A stretch of DNA of 64,000 nucleotides from Bacillota bacterium (GTDB lineage: Bacteria > Bacillota > Clostridia > Acetivibrionales > JANLFN01). Positions 60,958 to 64,000 of the stretch are shown here, in pieces. Made by a program: the position numbers and the translations under genes. The stretch is from the NCBI GenBank assembly GCA_023421675.1, contig JAEZTC010000014.1:73153-137152 (forward strand), read 5' to 3'. Within the stretch, counting starts at the first letter, position 1. Every line of letters starts with the position of its first letter. Under the pieces are notes generated by a model, which was given only the letters and a program-made list of their open reading frames with translations, was not told the origin of the DNA and ran no database searches.

Positions 60958-63486
60958 ATGGCAGATGAGAACCAGATTAAAGAACAAAGAGTCATTCCAG
61001 TAGATATTGAAGCTGAAATGAAAAAGTCTTTTATAGATTACGCGATGAGCGTTATAGTAGACCGTGCGCTCCCTGATGTAAGAGACGGTTTAAAACCGGT
61101 TCACAGAAGGATTCTATATGCAATGTACAGCCTGGGCTTTACACCTGACAAGGCTTATAGAAAGTGCGCAACAACTGTCGGAGAAGTACTCGGTAAATTT
61201 CATCCGCATGGTGATGCTGCAGTTTATGAAAGTCTTGTAAGAATGGCGCAGGACTTTTCATTAAGGTATATGCTCATTGACGGACATGGAAACTTTGGTT
61301 CTGTTGACGGAGATCCACCAGCAGCTATGAGGTATACAGAATCCAGGCTTGCTAAAATATCTATGGAGATGTTAAGTGATATCAACAAAGATACTGTTGA
61401 TTTCAAGCCAAATTTCGATGAGCATGAAATGGAACCTGTTGTACTTCCTTCAAGGTTTCCGAACCTTCTTGTAAACGGGTCTTCAGGTATAGCTGTCGGA
61501 ATGGCTACAAACATACCTCCGCATAACATGGGAGAAGTAATAGACGGTATAACGCTTGTAATTGATAATCCCGAGGTAACTGCGGACGAGCTTAATAAAG
61601 TAATAAAAGGACCTGATTTCCCTACCGCAGGTATTATTGTGGGCAAGTCAGGCATAAAGGAAGCATATAGAACTGGTAAAGGCAGAGTTGTAATAAGGGC
61701 AAAGGCTGAAATTGAAAGCATGAACAACACAAGACAAAGAATTGTTGTTACAGAGCTTCCATACCAGGTTAACAAGGCAAGGCTTCTGGAGAAAATAGCA
61801 CAGCTTGTTAAGGATAAGAGGATTGAAGGTATTTCGGACCTGAGGGATGAATCCGACAGAACTGGAATGAGAATGGTAATAGAGCTTAAAAGAGATGCGA
61901 ACGCGAATGTTGTATTGAACCAGCTTTATAAAAATACTCAGCTCCAGGAAACCTTCTGTGTTAATATGCTTGCAATTGTTCAGACAGAAGATAAGAAGTA
62001 CGAACCAAAAGTAATTAACTTAAGACAGGCGATAGATTATTATATAAAGCATCAGGAAGAAGTTATTGTCAGAAGAACAAAGTTTGAGCTTGATAAGGCA
62101 GAAGCCCGTGCTCATATTTTGGAAGGCTTGAAAATAGCAATTGACAATCTTGATGAAGTAATAAGAATAATCAGAACCTCAAAAACTGAGCCAGTTGCAA
62201 AAGAAGCACTGTCAGAGCGTTTCGGGTTTAGTGAAAAGCAGGCCCAGGCCATTGTCGATATGAGACTTGGTAGGCTTACTGGTTTGGAAAGAGAAAAATT
62301 AGAAGCGGAATATAATGAGCTTCTTAAAAAGATTAAATATTATAAAGAAGTCCTTGCTGATGAAAGCCTTGTGCTTAAAATAGTTAAGGATGAGCTTCAT
62401 GAAATAAAGATGAAGTATGCTGATGAAAGAAGAACATTAATAACTGCAGATGAAGATGATATTGATATAGAAGATTTAATTCAGGAAGGCAAAACTGTTA
62501 TAACACTTACCCACTTCGGTTATGTAAAGAGGCTTCCAGCCGATACTTACAAGAGCCAGAAGCGTGGCGGAAAAGGTATAACAGGCTTGAGTACGAGGGA
62601 GGAGGACTTTGTTGAAAACCTCTTTGTAACCTCTACGCATGACTTTATTTTGTTCTTTACCAGCAAGGGTCGTGTTTACAGGCTGAAAGCCTATGAAATA
62701 CCTGAATCGGGAAGACAGGCGAAGGGTACTGCAATTGTTAACCTGCTTCAGCTTGATGCCGAGGAAAAGGTTACGGCCGTTATACCTGTCTCAGAGTATA
62801 GTGAAGGTATGTATATGACGATGGTTACAAAAAACGGCGTCGTTAAGAAAACCGATCTGATGGAATATAATAATATAAGAAAAGGCGGACTTACTGCCGT
62901 TTCACTCAGAGAAAATGATGAACTGATTGATGTAAGACTCTCTGATGGTTCAAGAAATATTATACTTGTAACTAAAAACGGTATGTCCATAAGATTTAAG
63001 GAAACCGATGTACGTCCATTAGGTAGAGTATCCCAGGGTGTTATGGGTATAAGACTTGATGAAGGAGACAGCGTTATAGGTATGGCAACCTTCAAGGAAG
63101 GAAATCCAACAATGCTTGTAGTAACCGAAAACGGCTTTGGTAAGAGGACAGAGCTTGAAGAATACAAGGTTCAAACAAGAGGCGGTAAAGGAATACTTAC
63201 CTACAAAGTTACTGAAAAGACTGGAAAAATTGCAGGAGTAAGGCTTGTTGATGAAACGGATGACCTTATGCTTATAAGCTCGGACGGAACTATAATAAGA
63301 ATGAAGGTAAGTGATATAAGCATTTTGGGTAGGGCAACACAGGGTGTAACACTTATGAGAACAAGCGAAGGTAATACAGTTGTTGGAGTTGCAAGGATTG
63401 TAAATGATGATGAAGATGATCAGGATAATAATGAAGAAGATCAGGCATCCGAAGGTTCCGACAGTAAAGAAACAGATAATGAGTAA
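60958..63486 (+). CDS. gyrA: DNA gyrase subunit A
   Basis: 842 residues. Catalytic Tyr126 in AAMRYTESR, the quinolone region HPHGDAAVYESLVRMAQ, coiled coil and exit gate, then the C-terminal beta-pinwheel with the GyrA box SQKRGGKGITG, which separates gyrase from topoisomerase IV. The C terminus is acidic. At the usual resistance positions (E. coli 83 and 87) it has Ala and Glu. GAGAGG precedes the ATG. Confidence 0.97.
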   Translation: MADENQIKEQRVIPVDIEAEMKKSFIDYAMSVIVDRALPDVRDGLKPVHRRILYAMYSLGFTPDKAYRKCATTVGEVLGKFHPHGDAAVYESLVRMAQDFSLRYMLIDGHGNFGSVDGDPPAAMRYTESRLAKISMEMLSDINKDTVDFKPNFDEHEMEPVVLPSRFPNLLVNGSSGIAVGMATNIPPHNMGEVIDGITLVIDNPEVTADELNKVIKGPDFPTAGIIVGKSGIKEAYRTGKGRVVIRAKAEIESMNNTRQRIVVTELPYQVNKARLLEKIAQLVKDKRIEGISDLRDESDRTGMRMVIELKRDANANVVLNQLYKNTQLQETFCVNMLAIVQTEDKKYEPKVINLRQAIDYYIKHQEEVIVRRTKFELDKAEARAHILEGLKIAIDNLDEVIRIIRTSKTEPVAKEALSERFGFSEKQAQAIVDMRLGRLTGLEREKLEAEYNELLKKIKYYKEVLADESLVLKIVKDELHEIKMKYADERRTLITADEDDIDIEDLIQEGKTVITLTHFGYVKRLPADTYKSQKRGGKGITGLSTREEDFVENLFVTSTHDFILFFTSKGRVYRLKAYEIPESGRQAKGTAIVNLLQLDAEEKVTAVIPVSEYSEGMYMTMVTKNGVVKKTDLMEYNNIRKGGLTAVSLRENDELIDVRLSDGSRNIILVTKNGMSIRFKETDVRPLGRVSQGVMGIRLDEGDSVIGMATFKEGNPTMLVVTENGFGKRTELEEYKVQTRGGKGILTYKVTEKTGKIAGVRLVDETDDLMLISSDGTIIRMKVSDISILGRATQGVTLMRTSEGNTVVGVARIVNDDEDDQDNNEEDQASEGSDSKETDNE

Positions 63487-63518
63487 AAATTAGATTATAT
63501 ATCCTCATACTTTTAACG

Positions 63519-63547
63519 GAAGCAGCCATTTAGGCTGCTTCTTTTGT
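63519..63547 (+). terminator. Terminator after gyrA
   Basis: GAAGCAGCC (63519-63527) pairs with GGCTGCTTC (63533-63541), followed by TTTTG. Confidence 0.92.
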
Positions 63548-63819
63548 TTGTTACAAGAGTTATAAAATCTTTTGCTCTTAAATTACTTCTATATATTTAT
63601 AAAACATAATTATTTATAAAACATAATTGATGTATAGTATTATCGAATATATAAGACAATAATGAAGTATAAAACAGATTGCATCATATAAATCAATTCT
63701 ATTGAATTATATGGAGTTATCATCAGGTTGAATGCATTATGTTAAGGTGTTATAGTAATTAAGCTGTCTCGCGGCGCTGAACACAAGCGTCACACTAAAA
63801 AAAGAAATTAAAAAAAGTG

Positions 63820-63848
63820 TTGACAGTAAACAAGCTTCATGTTAATAT
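63820..63848 (+). promoter_or_regulatory. Strong promoter, probably of an rRNA operon
   Basis: TTGACA (63820-63825), 17-base gap, TAATAT (63843-63848), preceded by an A-rich upstream stretch (63796-63816) that can act as an UP element. The gap between gyrA terminator and promoter (63548-63819) is otherwise plain AT-rich sequence. Confidence 0.8.
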
Positions 63849-63854
63849 ATAAAA

Positions 63855-64000
63855 GCCGCTCACGGAGCGGACAAAAAAATAAAGTTGAAATTAGCAAGCA
63901 GCAATGCAAGTTAATTACGATTTTAACGGACATTGAAAATTAGATAGGGTAAAACGATAAGGAACTCGTAAATTTTAATGAGTAACTTGTAGAAATACTA
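63855..64000 (+). other. Leader of an rRNA operon (cut by window end)
   Basis: A hairpin CCGCTC-ACG-GAGCGG (63856-63870) lies at the predicted transcript start. Further on, GGACATTGAAAATTAGATAG (63929-63948) resembles the leader that precedes 16S rRNA genes in clostridia. No 16S sequence itself is reached. The rRNA assignment is an inference from the leader style and from the position after gyrA. Confidence 0.65.

Overview
The window is low-GC DNA from the replication-origin region of a spore-forming Firmicute. The gene order rnpA-rpmH-[origin]-dnaA-dnaN-S4-recF-remB-gyrB, the right-hand block yidD-yidC-jag-mnmE-mnmG-rsmG-noc, the AGGAGG ribosome sites and the germination pair sleB-ypeB point to class Clostridia. 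The general look suggests a Ruminiclostridium-like (cluster III) clostridium. That genus call is an inference from gene content and style, not from a search. dnaA lies on the minus strand, so the window is inverted relative to the usual convention.

Left part (1-29 kb, mostly plus strand, running towards the origin). Small zinc-ribbon, HEAT-like and metal-binding proteins come first. A polyprenol-sugar glycosylation trio (GT2, DUF2304, GT-C) follows, then a run of an AAA+ ATPase, a PspA/IM30 protein, a GNAT enzyme, a membrane coiled-coil protein, a FapA/DUF342 protein and a triple-GAF protein. After these come acpS, a YhaO/YhaN (SbcDC-like) nuclease pair, an NlpC/P60 lipoprotein, a diglucosyl-diacylglycerol-synthase-like enzyme, sleB-ypeB, a stress protein, the gltBD glutamate synthase operon behind a structured leader, and pssA.

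Middle part (29-40 kb). This is an accessory, mosaic stretch: GNATs, DUF3795, lrgAB, an esterase facing an AraC regulator, two lipoproteins bracketed by direct repeats that contain a tRNA-Ser 3' fragment, two tRNA-Ser genes, a 210-bp imperfect palindrome, and an aminotransferase/MocR/GNAT group with palindromic operators.

Origin core (40-64 kb). On the left arm, leftward: serS, DUF4446, parB-parA flanked by two perfect parS sites, gyrB, remB, recF, an S4 protein, dnaN and dnaA. DnaA boxes lie on both sides of dnaA, as in a bipartite origin. On the right arm, rightward: rpmH, rnpA, yidD, yidC, jag, mnmE, mnmG, rsmG, noc, gyrA, and then the promoter and leader of what looks like an rRNA operon cut off by the window end.

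Items most worth a second look: the conditional terminator before gltB; two tandem copies of an unexplained hairpin motif beside parA; the tRNA-Ser-linked islet(s); the 210-bp palindrome; the AAA+/PspA/FapA cluster; and an apparent ATT start codon for sleB.
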